From Ochrobactrum sp. RH2CCR150 (GTDB taxonomy: Bacteria > Pseudomonadota > Alphaproteobacteria > Rhizobiales > Rhizobiaceae), in NCBI GenBank assembly GCA_014138095.1, contig JACGXE010000006.1:62001-126000 (forward strand): a stretch of DNA of 64,000 bases. Direction: 5' to 3'. Made by a program: the position numbers and the translations under genes. The notes under the pieces were generated by a model that saw only the letters and a list, made by a program, of their open reading frames with translations, was not told the origin of the DNA and did not search any database. This document shows, one piece after another, positions 8,141 to 16,926 of the stretch; the stretch's first letter is position 1, and each line of letters opens with the position of its first letter.

Positions 8141-9496
8141 TCAGTGCGCAGCCTGGCTCTTGCGAACCGCAGCAACATCACCAGCCGAGACCGCGCCTGC
8201 CTTGTTGCCCCATGCGGAGCGAACGAACGAGGCGAGGTCTGCCACTTCCTGATCCGACAGGCGATCGGCATAGCCCTGCATCACAAGACGCATCGGACGC
8301 TTTGCCGTCGACGGCACTTCCGCGCCATGCAGAATGATCGAGACCAGCGGCTTCACTTCCGAACCTGTCACCAGATCGTTGTCAGCCAGTTCCGGGAAGA
8401 TTCCCGGCGCACCCTTGCCGGTCACGAAGTGACAGGCGGCGCAATTGTCGAGATAAAGACGGGCACCCACCGGCATATCCGGTGACACATCCGTCAGCAT
8501 CTTCGCTGTTGCTTCGCCAGCGGCATCCGCAGGGGCTGCAGGCAGGACTGTGGGCGCCTTGGCCGCAAAGCTCTGCGGAACTTCGACAGCTGCACCATCA
8601 ATGCCCTTGAGGAAGGCCGCAATCGCCAGCGTATCGGCATCCGTCAGATGCTGAAACGATTGCTCGACCGCCAAACCCATTTCGCCGTTTGCGGTCGAAT
8701 GGGCATTGCGACCCGTTGCGAGATAGGCAGCCATTTCCTCGACCGACCACTTCTGGGGAGCCGATTGCGGGCCTCGCAGCGAAGGCGCGTTCCAGCCGTC
8801 GACAACACCGCCAGTCAGGAAATTCTTGTCGCCAACGCTAACGCCGTCCTGCGCCATGAAGCTGGTGCGCGGGCTGTGACAGGCTGCACAATGCGCCGGA
8901 CCTTCGACCAGATACTGGCCGCGTTCCTGAACCTCGTTCTTGCCAGCTGGCGTGAAGCCTGCCTTATGGGTCAGCGCGAGCCAGTTCCAGGCACGAATGC
9001 CAAAGCGTAGATTGAACGGGAAGCCGAGTTCGGTCTGCTGAACCTCGTTCTTCACCGGCTGCACATCGTGCATGAAGTAGTCGTAGAGCGCACGCACATC
9101 TTCTTCGGTCAGCTTACGATAGTTTTCGTAAGGCATGGCCGGATAAAGATGCGCGCCATCGGCGCGGATACCGTCATAGAGCGCAGCGCGGAACTGATCG
9201 AGCGACCAGTTTCCGATACCGGTTTCCTTGTCCGGGGTAATATTGGTTGTCCAGATTTGGCCCATAGGGCTCGCAATGGCGCGACCGCCCGCAAATGGCT
9301 TGCCGCCATCCGCCGTGTGACAGGCCATGCAGTCGGACGCATACATGACGTATTCGCCCTGACCCTTGGCCGGTTTCCAGTCGGCAGCCAGTTCCTTCGT
9401 CGGCTTCGTAAGCTGCACCGGAACGAACAGGAAAGCCAGCAGGGCCACGATACCGAGAACGATGAGAACACCGATTATGCGAAGAAAAGTTTTCAT
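8141..9496 (-). CDS. Triheme cytochrome c subunit of gluconate-type dehydrogenase
   Basis: A 451-aa membrane-anchored periplasmic cytochrome. An N-terminal membrane segment (residues 5-28) is followed by three CxxCH heme sites: CMACH at residues 56-60, CAACH near 205 and CAACH near 345. This is the layout of the cytochrome c subunit of gluconate 2-dehydrogenase and related membrane flavin dehydrogenases, passing electrons to ubiquinone or an oxidase. The ATG at 9496 is chosen because the signal anchor begins there. It is the last gene of a three-gene operon. The substrate (gluconate, 2-ketogluconate, sorbitol or similar) is not certain. Confidence 0.88.
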   Translation of the reverse strand: MKTFLRIIGVLIVLGIVALLAFLFVPVQLTKPTKELAADWKPAKGQGEYVMYASDCMACHTADGGKPFAGGRAIASPMGQIWTTNITPDKETGIGNWSLDQFRAALYDGIRADGAHLYPAMPYENYRKLTEEDVRALYDYFMHDVQPVKNEVQQTELGFPFNLRFGIRAWNWLALTHKAGFTPAGKNEVQERGQYLVEGPAHCAACHSPRTSFMAQDGVSVGDKNFLTGGVVDGWNAPSLRGPQSAPQKWSVEEMAAYLATGRNAHSTANGEMGLAVEQSFQHLTDADTLAIAAFLKGIDGAAVEVPQSFAAKAPTVLPAAPADAAGEATAKMLTDVSPDMPVGARLYLDNCAACHFVTGKGAPGIFPELADNDLVTGSEVKPLVSIILHGAEVPSTAKRPMRLVMQGYADRLSDQEVADLASFVRSAWGNKAGAVSAGDVAAVRKSQAAH

Positions 9497-9507
9497 CACC
9501 GTTCTCC

Positions 9508-11277
9508 TCAAACCAGCGGACGCGGATTGGAAAGATACTGCGAGCGGATCGCATGTGCGGTCCAGTAGGCAAGGCCGCCGAGCAAGCCGGTCGGATTGTA
9601 CTGGGTGTTCTGCACGAAGTTACCCGCGCCAAGCATGAACACATTGTGCTTGTCCCATGCCTGCGAGAAGCGATTGACCACGCCCTCACGCGCATTTTCC
9701 GACATGATGTGTCCGCCGGTCGTGTGGGTCGTCTGGTAAGGACGAACGTCGAACTGAGCGCCTTCCTTTTTGAAGGACGACTGGATCAGGTCCGGGTTCA
9801 TCGTCTTGGCCAGCGCTTCCGCCTTGGTCTTCATGAACTGAGTCATCCGGATATCATTCGGATTCCAGTTGAAGGTCATGCGCATCAGCGGACGACCGTG
9901 CGGATCCTTGTAGGTCGGGTCGAGATCGAGATGGTTGGTCTTGTAGGACATGACGGAACCATGGGTTCCGATGTTCATCGAGTGGCCATACCATTCGGCA
10001 ATCGACTTTTTCCAGCCAGCACCCCAGCTCGGCGTGCCCGACGGCAATGTCATGCTGCGGATCGGCTGGCCGTTGGTCTGCCCGGTGCGCCAGTAAGCGC
10101 CGCCGATGAAGCCCTCGCGACCGAAATCGATCTGGTTGACGCCGAAATCGTCGATACACATGCCATTGGCGCCAGTGCCGATGAACGGATTGAACTCTTC
10201 ATCCTTGAAGAAGAGCGTCACGCCGCCGGTCAGCTGATACGCAAAGTTGCGTCCGGTGACGCCTTCGCCCGTTGCCTGATCATATGGCTGTCCAATGCCC
10301 GAAAGCAGCGCCAGATGCACGTTGTTCAGCTGGAACGACGACAGGATAACGATATCGGCAGGCTGGAAGACTTCTTCCTGCGTCTTGTCGTCGAAATAGG
10401 TCACGCCGGTCGCAGTCTTGCCGTCCGGAGCCATTTCAACACGCAGCACTTCCGATTCCGTGCGATAGGAGAAGTTCGGCATCCGCTTCAGCGCATCGAG
10501 GATGGTCGTTTGCGGCGACGACTTCGAATACTGGTAGCAGCCAAAGCGCTCGCAGAAGCCGCAGTGATTGCACGGTCCCATCTGCATGCCATATTCATTG
10601 ACATAGGCGGTCGAGGCTATGCCGCCCGGCGACGGGAACGGGTGGTAACCCGCGGCCTGTGCTGCATCGGCGAATTTGCGTCCGTCCCAGGTCGTCTTCA
10701 TCGGCGGCATTGGATAATCGTTCGCACGCCAGCCCTCAAACGGGTTGCCGCCTTCAACGATCTTGCCCTTGAGATTGCCCGCCTTGCCGGAAATACCGGC
10801 GACGCGCTCGAAGCGGTCGAAGAACGGTTCCATCTCGTCATAGGTGACGGGATAATCGCCCAGAAGCATGTCTTCCGGGATGATCTGCTCGCCCCAATGT
10901 TCGCGCACGTGGGAACGCAGGCGCAGTTCTTCGGCCTGCGGACGCCAGTTGAGGCCGTTCCAGTGCGTACCCGCACCACCCACGCCGTTGCCCGGCAGGA
11001 AAGAACCGAAGCTGCGGTAGGGCAGCGCGTTTTCTTCCGCACTGCGGCGTACGGTAACCGTTTGCTGGCTGGCGCGCTGCATCATCTTGAGACGCACGCC
11101 ATATTTCAGCTCGTCGATCATGTTCGGATATTTGAAATCCGGCACGGTATTCTGATCGTGGCCGCGTTCAAGCGCGACGATGTCGAGACCTTCCTGCGCC
11201 AGTTCCATTGCGAGAATAGATCCAGTCCAGCCGAGGCCGACAATGACCACGTCTTTCTTCTTTTCCTGACGTGCCAT
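9508..11277 (-). CDS. GMC-type flavoprotein subunit of gluconate-type dehydrogenase
   Basis: A 589-aa FAD-dependent GMC oxidoreductase, the catalytic subunit of a membrane sugar-acid or polyol dehydrogenase. The FAD-binding motif VVIVGLGWTGSILAMELAQEG lies at residues 11-31, with GVGGAGTHWNGLNWR near 95-110, a cysteine-rich CNHCGFCERFGC near 235-250, and the C-terminal TTHTTGG...NPTGLLGGLAYWTA active-site region. It has no signal peptide of its own, so it probably hitchhikes through Tat with the small subunit. Three bases separate it from the small-subunit gene. Confidence 0.9.
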   Translation of the reverse strand: MARQEKKKDVVIVGLGWTGSILAMELAQEGLDIVALERGHDQNTVPDFKYPNMIDELKYGVRLKMMQRASQQTVTVRRSAEENALPYRSFGSFLPGNGVGGAGTHWNGLNWRPQAEELRLRSHVREHWGEQIIPEDMLLGDYPVTYDEMEPFFDRFERVAGISGKAGNLKGKIVEGGNPFEGWRANDYPMPPMKTTWDGRKFADAAQAAGYHPFPSPGGIASTAYVNEYGMQMGPCNHCGFCERFGCYQYSKSSPQTTILDALKRMPNFSYRTESEVLRVEMAPDGKTATGVTYFDDKTQEEVFQPADIVILSSFQLNNVHLALLSGIGQPYDQATGEGVTGRNFAYQLTGGVTLFFKDEEFNPFIGTGANGMCIDDFGVNQIDFGREGFIGGAYWRTGQTNGQPIRSMTLPSGTPSWGAGWKKSIAEWYGHSMNIGTHGSVMSYKTNHLDLDPTYKDPHGRPLMRMTFNWNPNDIRMTQFMKTKAEALAKTMNPDLIQSSFKKEGAQFDVRPYQTTHTTGGHIMSENAREGVVNRFSQAWDKHNVFMLGAGNFVQNTQYNPTGLLGGLAYWTAHAIRSQYLSNPRPLV

Positions 11278-11279
11278 GG

Positions 11280-11981
11280 TTAAGCCCTTTCGCCCTTGAT
11301 CGAAACTGGACCCAGCGGGTAGGCAACATTGTAGCGCTCAACCCACTCCTTGTAGCTGCCGCGCGCGCCGGGGAAGCCAATATAGGTCCAGGCCTGCATG
11401 CCGTGATTGCCGCCATACATCGGGTCGGCGAAATAGCCTTCCTTGGTGTTCTGGAGCAGAATGCCGAAGAACTCGCGCAATTCCGGCTGCAAACCGACTT
11501 CGCCCTTTTGAAGCGCAGTCAGTGCTTCGTCCTGCTGTTCAGGCGTGAGAGCGGCAAATGCGGCGCTGTATTTCTGTTCGCACCAGCCGTTGAAGGCCGG
11601 GATAGCCTGGCGATAAATCTGCGCCGGGTTGAGCGGGGTCTGCCAGCCGCGTGTCGGATCAGCCGACGCATCGTGCGGCCCAACCATGTACCAGTCATCA
11701 GCGCGGCCATAATCGCCGGCAAGCTGGAGATCGATAAACACAGGGACGCGGGTTTCGATGGCACCGGGGCCATCACCATCCGAGGGGATCAGCCTTGCCG
11801 TCGCGGCGAGGATAAATGTCCATTCAAGATCGGTAAAATATTGGCGTTCATAGTCTTCGAGCGAAACCGGTGGCGTCTTCGGTTCGGCCTGCGCTGAGAC
11901 AGCCAGTCCTGAAAGCATGACGCTTGCTGCGGAGGCTTTCAGAAAACTGCGACGACTCGGATATCCGGGGAGGTCAGTCAT
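11280..11981 (-). CDS. Gluconate 2-dehydrogenase subunit 3 family protein (Tat signal)
   Basis: A 233-aa small subunit beginning with a Tat signal: the twin-arginine motif RRSFLKA at residues 10-16 and a hydrophobic stretch ending AVSAQA. The rest matches the gluconate 2-dehydrogenase subunit 3 family (LEWTFILAATARLIPSDGDGPGAIE, and WTYIGFPGARGSYKEWVE near the end). The ATG at 11981 has GGCAGGAAA upstream; a longer frame to 12077 has no support. First gene of the operon; its Tat signal likely exports the folded flavoprotein subunit. Confidence 0.88.
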   Translation of the reverse strand: MTDLPGYPSRRSFLKASAASVMLSGLAVSAQAEPKTPPVSLEDYERQYFTDLEWTFILAATARLIPSDGDGPGAIETRVPVFIDLQLAGDYGRADDWYMVGPHDASADPTRGWQTPLNPAQIYRQAIPAFNGWCEQKYSAAFAALTPEQQDEALTALQKGEVGLQPELREFFGILLQNTKEGYFADPMYGGNHGMQAWTYIGFPGARGSYKEWVERYNVAYPLGPVSIKGERA

Positions 11982-12301
11982 TGTCGTTTCCTGCCTGTTA
12001 GGTGGGTAAGACGGAGGGATGCTTTTCTGAAATGAAACCGCATTGCACGATTGAGAAAAACATAGCGCTCGATACACACCAGACTAGAACAGTTCAAATA
12101 ACTTGTACCCTAGCTGTGCAAAACATGAGGGAATCCGGCGCCCTGAAGCAGCCGTTTCGGCGAAAAAATTGCCCCTAAAATACCAGAAACAGGCGACATT
12201 ACGCCCGCCACGCGCAGGACAATCACATTTGTGTGATTGCATGATCATGTACTTAAATAATGGCTCTAAACTGCAAATTTGACCGGTCGGACAAATTTCA
12301 A
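11982..12301 (-). promoter_or_regulatory. Control region of the dehydrogenase operon with two palindromes
   Basis: About 320 bases upstream of the dehydrogenase operon with no supported gene. It holds two operator-like palindromes: CAATCACA-tttg-TGTGATTG at 12220-12239 (8-bp perfect arms) and AAATTTG-N10-CAAATTT at 12275-12298, whose centre includes ACCGGT. CATGATCATG at 12240-12249 is also self-complementary. No adjacent regulator gene is obvious, so the binding protein is unknown. A clean -35/-10 pair could not be chosen. Confidence 0.5.
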
Positions 12302-12346
12302 AAAGCTGAGAAAGACTCAGTCGGCCAGCGCTGAAACGCTGGCCGA
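12302..12346 (-). terminator. Terminator of the LacI-ABC-hydroxyacid operon
   Basis: Read on the minus strand, just past the stop at 12357, a perfect 10-bp stem (TCGGCCAGCG / CGCTGGCCGA, 12321-12346, six-base loop) is followed by a second small hairpin (CTGAG / CTCAG, 12306-12320) and a short T run. Confidence 0.75.
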
Positions 12347-12356
12347 ACGCCACTCA

Positions 12357-12707
12357 TCAAGCGGCAATTTCACCCACGAGAGCGAGGTCGAAAACGTGGT
12401 GATGAATGTGGCCGTCGAACATTGCGAGGAGGCCTTTCGTGGCCTCCCGGCTTTCGTAGCGGATGGGTGACTCCAGCGCCTCAGCCAGCGCTTGTCGGCC
12501 GTCATAAACCGTCCACAACACCATCGGATAGGATGGCGCGCCTTCGTCCCGCTCCACGGCATAAAGCACGCGCACATCCCGGATGCCTGGAAACTGAAGC
12601 CACATCGGCATCAGGGTTTCCGCAACATAAGCCTTGAACGCATCCTCGCGCCCGGCATGAATTTCACCTTCGAAGAAAGCCTGTCTGACAATCATCGCAA
12701 AACTCAA
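12357..12707 (-). CDS. Conserved hypothetical, small alpha/beta-barrel-like protein
   Basis: A 116-aa soluble protein with no recognised motif. The pattern (an opening strand, GREDAFKAYVAETLMPMWLQFPGIRDVRVLYAVERDEG, then a second helix and a strand) resembles dimeric ferredoxin-like alpha/beta barrels of the EthD/mutarotase type, but the family is not identified. The TTG at 12707 overlaps the upstream dehydrogenase stop as TTGA and has AAGG just ahead; an ATG at 12695 is the alternative. Last gene of the operon, so it may act on the imported or oxidised substrate. Confidence 0.6.
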   Translation of the reverse strand: MSFAMIVRQAFFEGEIHAGREDAFKAYVAETLMPMWLQFPGIRDVRVLYAVERDEGAPSYPMVLWTVYDGRQALAEALESPIRYESREATKGLLAMFDGHIHHHVFDLALVGEIAA

Positions 12708-13642
12708 TTTACCTTGGTGGGCGGAACATCGCCTGCGAAATAGGCCTGCAGATTGGCAAGCACCAATTCACCCATGCCGATGCGCGTTTCGACAGTTGCA
12801 CTGCCCTGATGTGGCATCAGAACGGTGTTGGGAGCTGTGAAGAATTCTTCACGGATCGTCGGCTCGTTGACGAATACATCAAGACCGGCACCGGCAATGA
12901 CACTATCATTGAGTGCAGCCAGAAGCGCGTCTTCATCGACCACCGTGCCGCGCGCGACATTGACGAGATAGCCCTTGTTGCCAAGCGCCGCCAGCACATC
13001 TGCATTGACGATATTCGCCGTGGAGGCATTGGCTGCCACGCAAACCGCCAGAACATCGCAGTTCTCAGCCAATTCCACCGGCGATGCATGGGCCACCCAG
13101 TTCGTGCCTGCCACTGGCGAGCGGTTCCAGTAATGCACTTCCATGCCGAAAGCCTCGGCGCGCTTTGCCAGCGACTTGCCGATCTGGCCAAGACCGAGAA
13201 CGCCGATGCGCTTGCCCTTGGGGCTGATGCCCAGCGGGAAAGCCTGCCGCTCGGCCCATTTTCCTTCGCGAACAAAGCTGTCGCCAAGCGCCACATGACG
13301 CAGCAGCGCCAGCATCAGAGCAATACCGGTATCGGCAACATCATCAGTCAGAACACCGGGTGTCGTGCTCACATGCACATTGCGGCTGCGGGCAAACGGT
13401 AGATCAACCTTGTCCGTCCCGACGCCGTTGATGGCGATCAGGCCAAGCGACGGCAGACGCTCGATCCATTCATTGGAAAGGCCCGAACCACCACCGGTCA
13501 CGACTGCGCGGATCGAACCCAAAGCCGCATCGATGGCCGCTTTTTCTTCGGTCTTGTAAAGCCGGTGCACCTTGTAGCCCGCATCGAGACGCTCCTCGAT
13601 AGCGGACATCATCGGCTCCACGAGCAGAATTTCCTTCGTCAC
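12704..13642 (-). CDS. D-2-hydroxyacid dehydrogenase family protein
   Basis: A 312-aa NAD(P)-dependent D-isomer-specific 2-hydroxyacid dehydrogenase. The nucleotide site GLGQIGKSLAKRAEAFG lies near residues 150-166. The catalytic Arg is in NVARGTVVDEDAL near 230, the Glu in LDVFVNEPTI near 260, and the His in MPHQGSATVETR near 282. The WNRSP segment after the Rossmann fold favours NADPH, as in glyoxylate/hydroxypyruvate reductases. It sits inside the LacI-ABC operon, so a hydroxy- or keto-acid derived from the imported compound is a reasonable substrate; the exact one is unknown. Confidence 0.88.
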   Translation of the reverse strand: MTKEILLVEPMMSAIEERLDAGYKVHRLYKTEEKAAIDAALGSIRAVVTGGGSGLSNEWIERLPSLGLIAINGVGTDKVDLPFARSRNVHVSTTPGVLTDDVADTGIALMLALLRHVALGDSFVREGKWAERQAFPLGISPKGKRIGVLGLGQIGKSLAKRAEAFGMEVHYWNRSPVAGTNWVAHASPVELAENCDVLAVCVAANASTANIVNADVLAALGNKGYLVNVARGTVVDEDALLAALNDSVIAGAGLDVFVNEPTIREEFFTAPNTVLMPHQGSATVETRIGMGELVLANLQAYFAGDVPPTKVN

Positions 13643-13732
13643 GTCAAACTCCAGTTCCAGATTGGGGGAAACACATCGCGAAAGGTGGGATTTAGCCTTC
13701 GCGATATGCGTCAGAACAAACGATGCGAGCGG

Positions 13733-14509
13733 TCAGGAAATCTGACCGATAAAGGCCCTTGTCCGCTCATGCTTCGGATTGCCGAAGAACTCTTCCGGCT
13801 CCGCCATTTCGAGGATCTGCCCTTGATCCATGAAGATCACGCGGTCGGCGACCTGTCGCGCAAAGCCCATTTCATGGGTGACGCAGAGCATGGTCATGCC
13901 CTCCTTGGCGAGATCGATCATGGTGTCCAGAACTTCCTTGACCATTTCCGGATCAAGCGCCGAAGTCGGCTCATCGAAAAGCATGATCTTGGGGTTCATG
14001 CACAATGCGCGCGCAATCGCCACGCGCTGCTGCTGGCCGCCTGAAAGCTGCGCCGGATATTTGTCCGCCTGCTCCGGAATGCGCACGCGCTCAAGAAACT
14101 TGCGCGCGGTCTTTTCGGCTTCCGCTTTGGCAACGCCGCGCACTTTCATTGGTGCAAGCGTGCAGTTTTCCAGAACGGTCATATGCGGAAAAAGATTGAA
14201 CTGCTGGAACACCATCCCGGTTTCCTGCCGGATGATGTCCACATTCTTGCCGCCTGCCGTCAGGTCGAGACCATCGACCACGATGCGCCCTTCCTGAATG
14301 GTTTCAAGCTGGTTGATGCAACGGATCAGAGTGGATTTTCCGGAACCGGACGGGCCGCAAATGACGATACGCTCGCCGCGCGCCACAGTCAGTTCGATAT
14401 TTCTGAGCGCATGATAGGTGCCATACCACTTGTTGACGCCTTCCATCAGTACCGCAGTACCGGAGTCCTGCGATGCCCCGTGAGCCGTGTTCTGAGCCGT
14501 CTTATTCAT
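13733..14509 (-). CDS. Polar amino-acid-type ABC importer, ATPase
   Basis: A 258-aa ABC ATPase of the GlnQ/HisP type. Walker A is GPSGSGKST, the Q-loop follows in [18 protein letters not shown], the signature is [15 protein letters not shown], Walker B is [14 protein letters not shown], and the H-loop is in VTHEMGFA. The ATG at 14509 is preferred over a longer frame to 14572. It powers the two permeases upstream in the operon. ATPases of this class do not reveal the substrate. Confidence 0.92.
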   Translation of the reverse strand: MNKTAQNTAHGASQDSGTAVLMEGVNKWYGTYHALRNIELTVARGERIVICGPSGSGKSTLIRCINQLETIQEGRIVVDGLDLTAGGKNVDIIRQETGMVFQQFNLFPHMTVLENCTLAPMKVRGVAKAEAEKTARKFLERVRIPEQADKYPAQLSGGQQQRVAIARALCMNPKIMLFDEPTSALDPEMVKEVLDTMIDLAKEGMTMLCVTHEMGFARQVADRVIFMDQGQILEMAEPEEFFGNPKHERTRAFIGQIS

Positions 14510-14598
14510 GTCGAGAACTCGCTTTGCTGAACGTGATCGCCGGATGCGGCGTTTGCCGCCATGCCCGGCCAATACCGGGCATGGCGCCTGTCAAAGAC

Positions 14599-15399
14599 TT
14601 ACTTCGCCTTGGAAACGAAATCCGGCAGCGGAGAACCGAGCCACTTTTCGTGGATCTTGTTCAGCTCGCCGTCGCCCTTCACCTTTTCGATAAACTTGTT
14701 GACGAATTCGAGCATTTCGGTCGAACCCTTACGCACCGCGATGCCCTGCACCTGCTGGCTGAGCTGGATTTTCTGCTCGTAACGTCCCGGTGCTGCCTTT
14801 TCGATTTCAGCGGCAACGACATTGGAAAGACCGATCAAATCAACCTGACCCGACAGGAGAGCCTGCACGGCGCTGGCATCGTCATCGAAGCGGCGGATAT
14901 TCGCATCCTTTGGCGCAACCTTGGTCACCGCCGTATCCTGCGTCGAAGCGCGCGCCACGCCGATGGTCTTGCCTGACAGGTCTTCCGGCTTGGCGACCGC
15001 CGCGTCCTTCGGTCCGAAAACCCCGATGGAAATGCCGGCATAAGGCTGGGAGAAATCGACGCTCTTGGCGCGTTCTTCGGTGATGCCCAGCGAAGCCACA
15101 AGCAGGTCGACCTGCCCGCTCTGCAGGTAAGGAATGCGGTTCGGGCCGGTGACCGGCACGATCTGCGCCTTCACACCCAGCTCGGCGGCAAGCAGCTTTG
15201 CCACATCGGCATCGTAGCCGTCCGGCTCGTTATTGGTGTTCATGATGCCGAATGGCGGAAAGTCGACCAGCATGCCGATCTTGACGGTTCCGGCCGACTT
15301 GATGCCTTCGACGGTCTGCGCAAATGCAGCAGGTGCAAAAGCCGCAGCAAGAGCGCCTGCGCCGATCAGCGTCATCGCTATGCGTCTGGTGATATTCAT
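14599..15399 (-). CDS. Polar amino-acid-type ABC importer, periplasmic binding protein
   Basis: A 266-aa extracytoplasmic binding protein of family 3. The signal peptide is MNITRRIAMTLIGAGALAAA, ending at AFAQ. The family signature G-x-VKIGMLVDFPPFGIMN is followed by EPDGYDADVAKLLAAELG, then YLQSGQVDLLVASLGITEERAKSVDFSQPY. The start at 15399 places the signal at the N-terminus; the reading frame continues to 15549 without support. The ligand is unclear: the fold is amino-acid type but the operon has a LacI regulator and a hydroxyacid dehydrogenase. Confidence 0.9.
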   Translation of the reverse strand: MNITRRIAMTLIGAGALAAAFAPAAFAQTVEGIKSAGTVKIGMLVDFPPFGIMNTNNEPDGYDADVAKLLAAELGVKAQIVPVTGPNRIPYLQSGQVDLLVASLGITEERAKSVDFSQPYAGISIGVFGPKDAAVAKPEDLSGKTIGVARASTQDTAVTKVAPKDANIRRFDDDASAVQALLSGQVDLIGLSNVVAAEIEKAAPGRYEQKIQLSQQVQGIAVRKGSTEMLEFVNKFIEKVKGDGELNKIHEKWLGSPLPDFVSKAK

Positions 15400-15466
15400 G
15401 TTTTTCCCTTCCCTATTGTTAAACCGGGCTCCTCGCCGGCATATTAATCTCGACAAAAGCCCCCGA

Positions 15467-16123
15467 TTACCGAGCGGTCGCGCGAGAAAATTTGTTTTCC
15501 ATATTGCGGGCCAGTATCGAAAGCGGCCAGCACAGAATGAAATAGACAACCGCCACGGTGCCGAAGACCATAAATGGGCTGAAGGTTGCGTTGTTGATGA
15601 TCTGGCCCTGACGGGTCAGCTCGGTAAAGCCGATGATGGCGGCAAGCGATGTGCCCTTGATAAGCTGCACAAGGAAGCCGACCGTCGGCGCAACAGAAAT
15701 GCGCGCAGCCTGCGGCAGAATGATATAGCGCATGCGGTTGTAGTAACGCAGGCCCAGCGCCGTTGCCGCTTCACGCTGGCCCGGCGGCACAGCATCGATA
15801 CAGCCGCGCCAGATTTCGCCAAGGAAAGCGCTGGCGTGCAGGGTCAAGGCGATAGCCGCTGCAATCCAGGGATTGATGCCCAGGCCGAAAATATTGAGCC
15901 CGAAGAACACCAGAAACAACTGCATCAGGAGCGGTGTGCCCTGAAACAGGCGAATGAAGCCAAGCGCAATATAGCGCAGCACACGATTATCCGAGACGCG
16001 CATCAGCGCCACGATCATGCCGCCAATGCCGCCGCCCACAAAGGCGATGGCCGAGAGCGCAATGGTCCACTGCGCCGCATAGACGATAATGAGAAATTCG
16101 TTCCAGCCGAAAGGTCTGATCAT
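15467..16123 (-). CDS. Polar amino-acid-type ABC importer, permease 1
   Basis: A 218-aa HisM/GlnP-type inner-membrane permease with about five membrane segments. The family loop appears as GEIWRGCIDAVPPGQREAATALGLRYYNRMRYIILPQAARI (EAA motif), where the ATPase docks. It begins ten bases after the other permease, and the pair would form a heterodimeric channel. Confidence 0.9.
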   Translation of the reverse strand: MIRPFGWNEFLIIVYAAQWTIALSAIAFVGGGIGGMIVALMRVSDNRVLRYIALGFIRLFQGTPLLMQLFLVFFGLNIFGLGINPWIAAAIALTLHASAFLGEIWRGCIDAVPPGQREAATALGLRYYNRMRYIILPQAARISVAPTVGFLVQLIKGTSLAAIIGFTELTRQGQIINNATFSPFMVFGTVAVVYFILCWPLSILARNMENKFSRATAR

Positions 16124-16133
16124 GGCCTTGCTC

Positions 16134-16802
16134 CTATCGGCTCAGTGGATATTTGAACGCCAGTTTCTCGATCAGCGAAAACACTGCCGAAAACCCGATG
16201 GACATGATGAGATACATCACCGTGATGACGATATAGACCTCGAAGCTGGCGAAGGTCGCAGACTGGAGATCATTACCGGCAGCGGCCAGTTCATTGGCCG
16301 AAATCACCGACACGACGCTCGATGTCAGCATCAGATAGATGAACTGGCTGGTCAGCGACGGATAGACCGTGCGCAGCGCGGGCTTCATGATGATGTAGCG
16401 GAAGACCTGCAGGCGCGAGAGGCCAAGCGCAGTGCCTGCTTCCACCTGCCCCTTATGGATGGACTCGATGCCTGCGCGGATGATTTCAGTGCCGTAAGCG
16501 CCGAAATTCACAACCAGCGCCAAAAGTGCCGCGCTATTGGGCGACAGACGCAGACCTGCCGAGGGCAGGCCGAAGAAGATGAAGAATATCTGCACCAGAA
16601 ACGGTGTGTTGCGGATGATCTCCACATAGGCGTCGATGACAAAGCGCACCGGCTTGGAGCCGGATGTCTTGCCCAAGGCGCACACAATGGAAACGACCAG
16701 CCCGAGCACCATCGCGGCGACAGAAAGCTCGATCGTTTGCCAGGCGCCGAGAAGCAGCTTGTCCATAGACGCGAACACTGGCGCGAAATTGAAATTGTAC
16801 AA
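16134..16802 (-). CDS. Polar amino-acid-type ABC importer, permease 2
   Basis: A 222-aa HisQ/GlnP-type permease with the EAA loop RAGIESIHKGQVEAGTALGLSRLQVFRYIIMKPAL and about five membrane segments. The frame is open to 16844, but TTG at 16802 (giving MYNFNFAPVF) has GGGAGG eight bases upstream and matches the usual start of this family, so it is chosen. First structural gene after the operator-promoter region at 16854-16893. Confidence 0.85.
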   Translation of the reverse strand: MYNFNFAPVFASMDKLLLGAWQTIELSVAAMVLGLVVSIVCALGKTSGSKPVRFVIDAYVEIIRNTPFLVQIFFIFFGLPSAGLRLSPNSAALLALVVNFGAYGTEIIRAGIESIHKGQVEAGTALGLSRLQVFRYIIMKPALRTVYPSLTSQFIYLMLTSSVVSVISANELAAAGNDLQSATFASFEVYIVITVMYLIMSIGFSAVFSLIEKLAFKYPLSR

Positions 16803-16853
16803 TGCTGGAACCTCCCGGTCGGCGAATTGGCCGTCTTCCTCCAAGATCAGCCC

Positions 16854-16893
16854 AATTTAGATCGATCTAAATTCGTTTAGCCCCTCTCGTCAA
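16854..16893 (-). promoter_or_regulatory. Sigma-70 promoter overlapping a 20-bp LacI-type operator
   Basis: On the minus strand TTGACG (16893-16888) lies 17 bases before TTAGAT (16870-16865), a good -35/-10 pair for the ABC operon. The -10 is inside the perfect 20-bp palindrome AATTTAGATCGATCTAAATT at 16854-16873, which has the central CG dyad typical of LacI/GalR operators. A regulator bound there would block RNA polymerase. The adjacent LacI gene is the obvious candidate; binding is inferred. Confidence 0.82.
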
Positions 16894-16926
16894 TCATTAA
16901 TTCCGATTAGATGATCAAATCTCTCG

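Noticed and set aside
9553-11283. 576-codon open frame antisense to the GMC flavoprotein gene
   Set aside because: It mirrors the GC-rich coding strand of a clear enzyme gene, has no recognisable domain and no ribosome-binding site; long antisense frames are common in such DNA.
12084-12353. 89-codon minus-strand open frame upstream of the dehydrogenase operon
   Set aside because: It spans terminator hairpins and palindromes, has no ribosome-binding site and no family resemblance.
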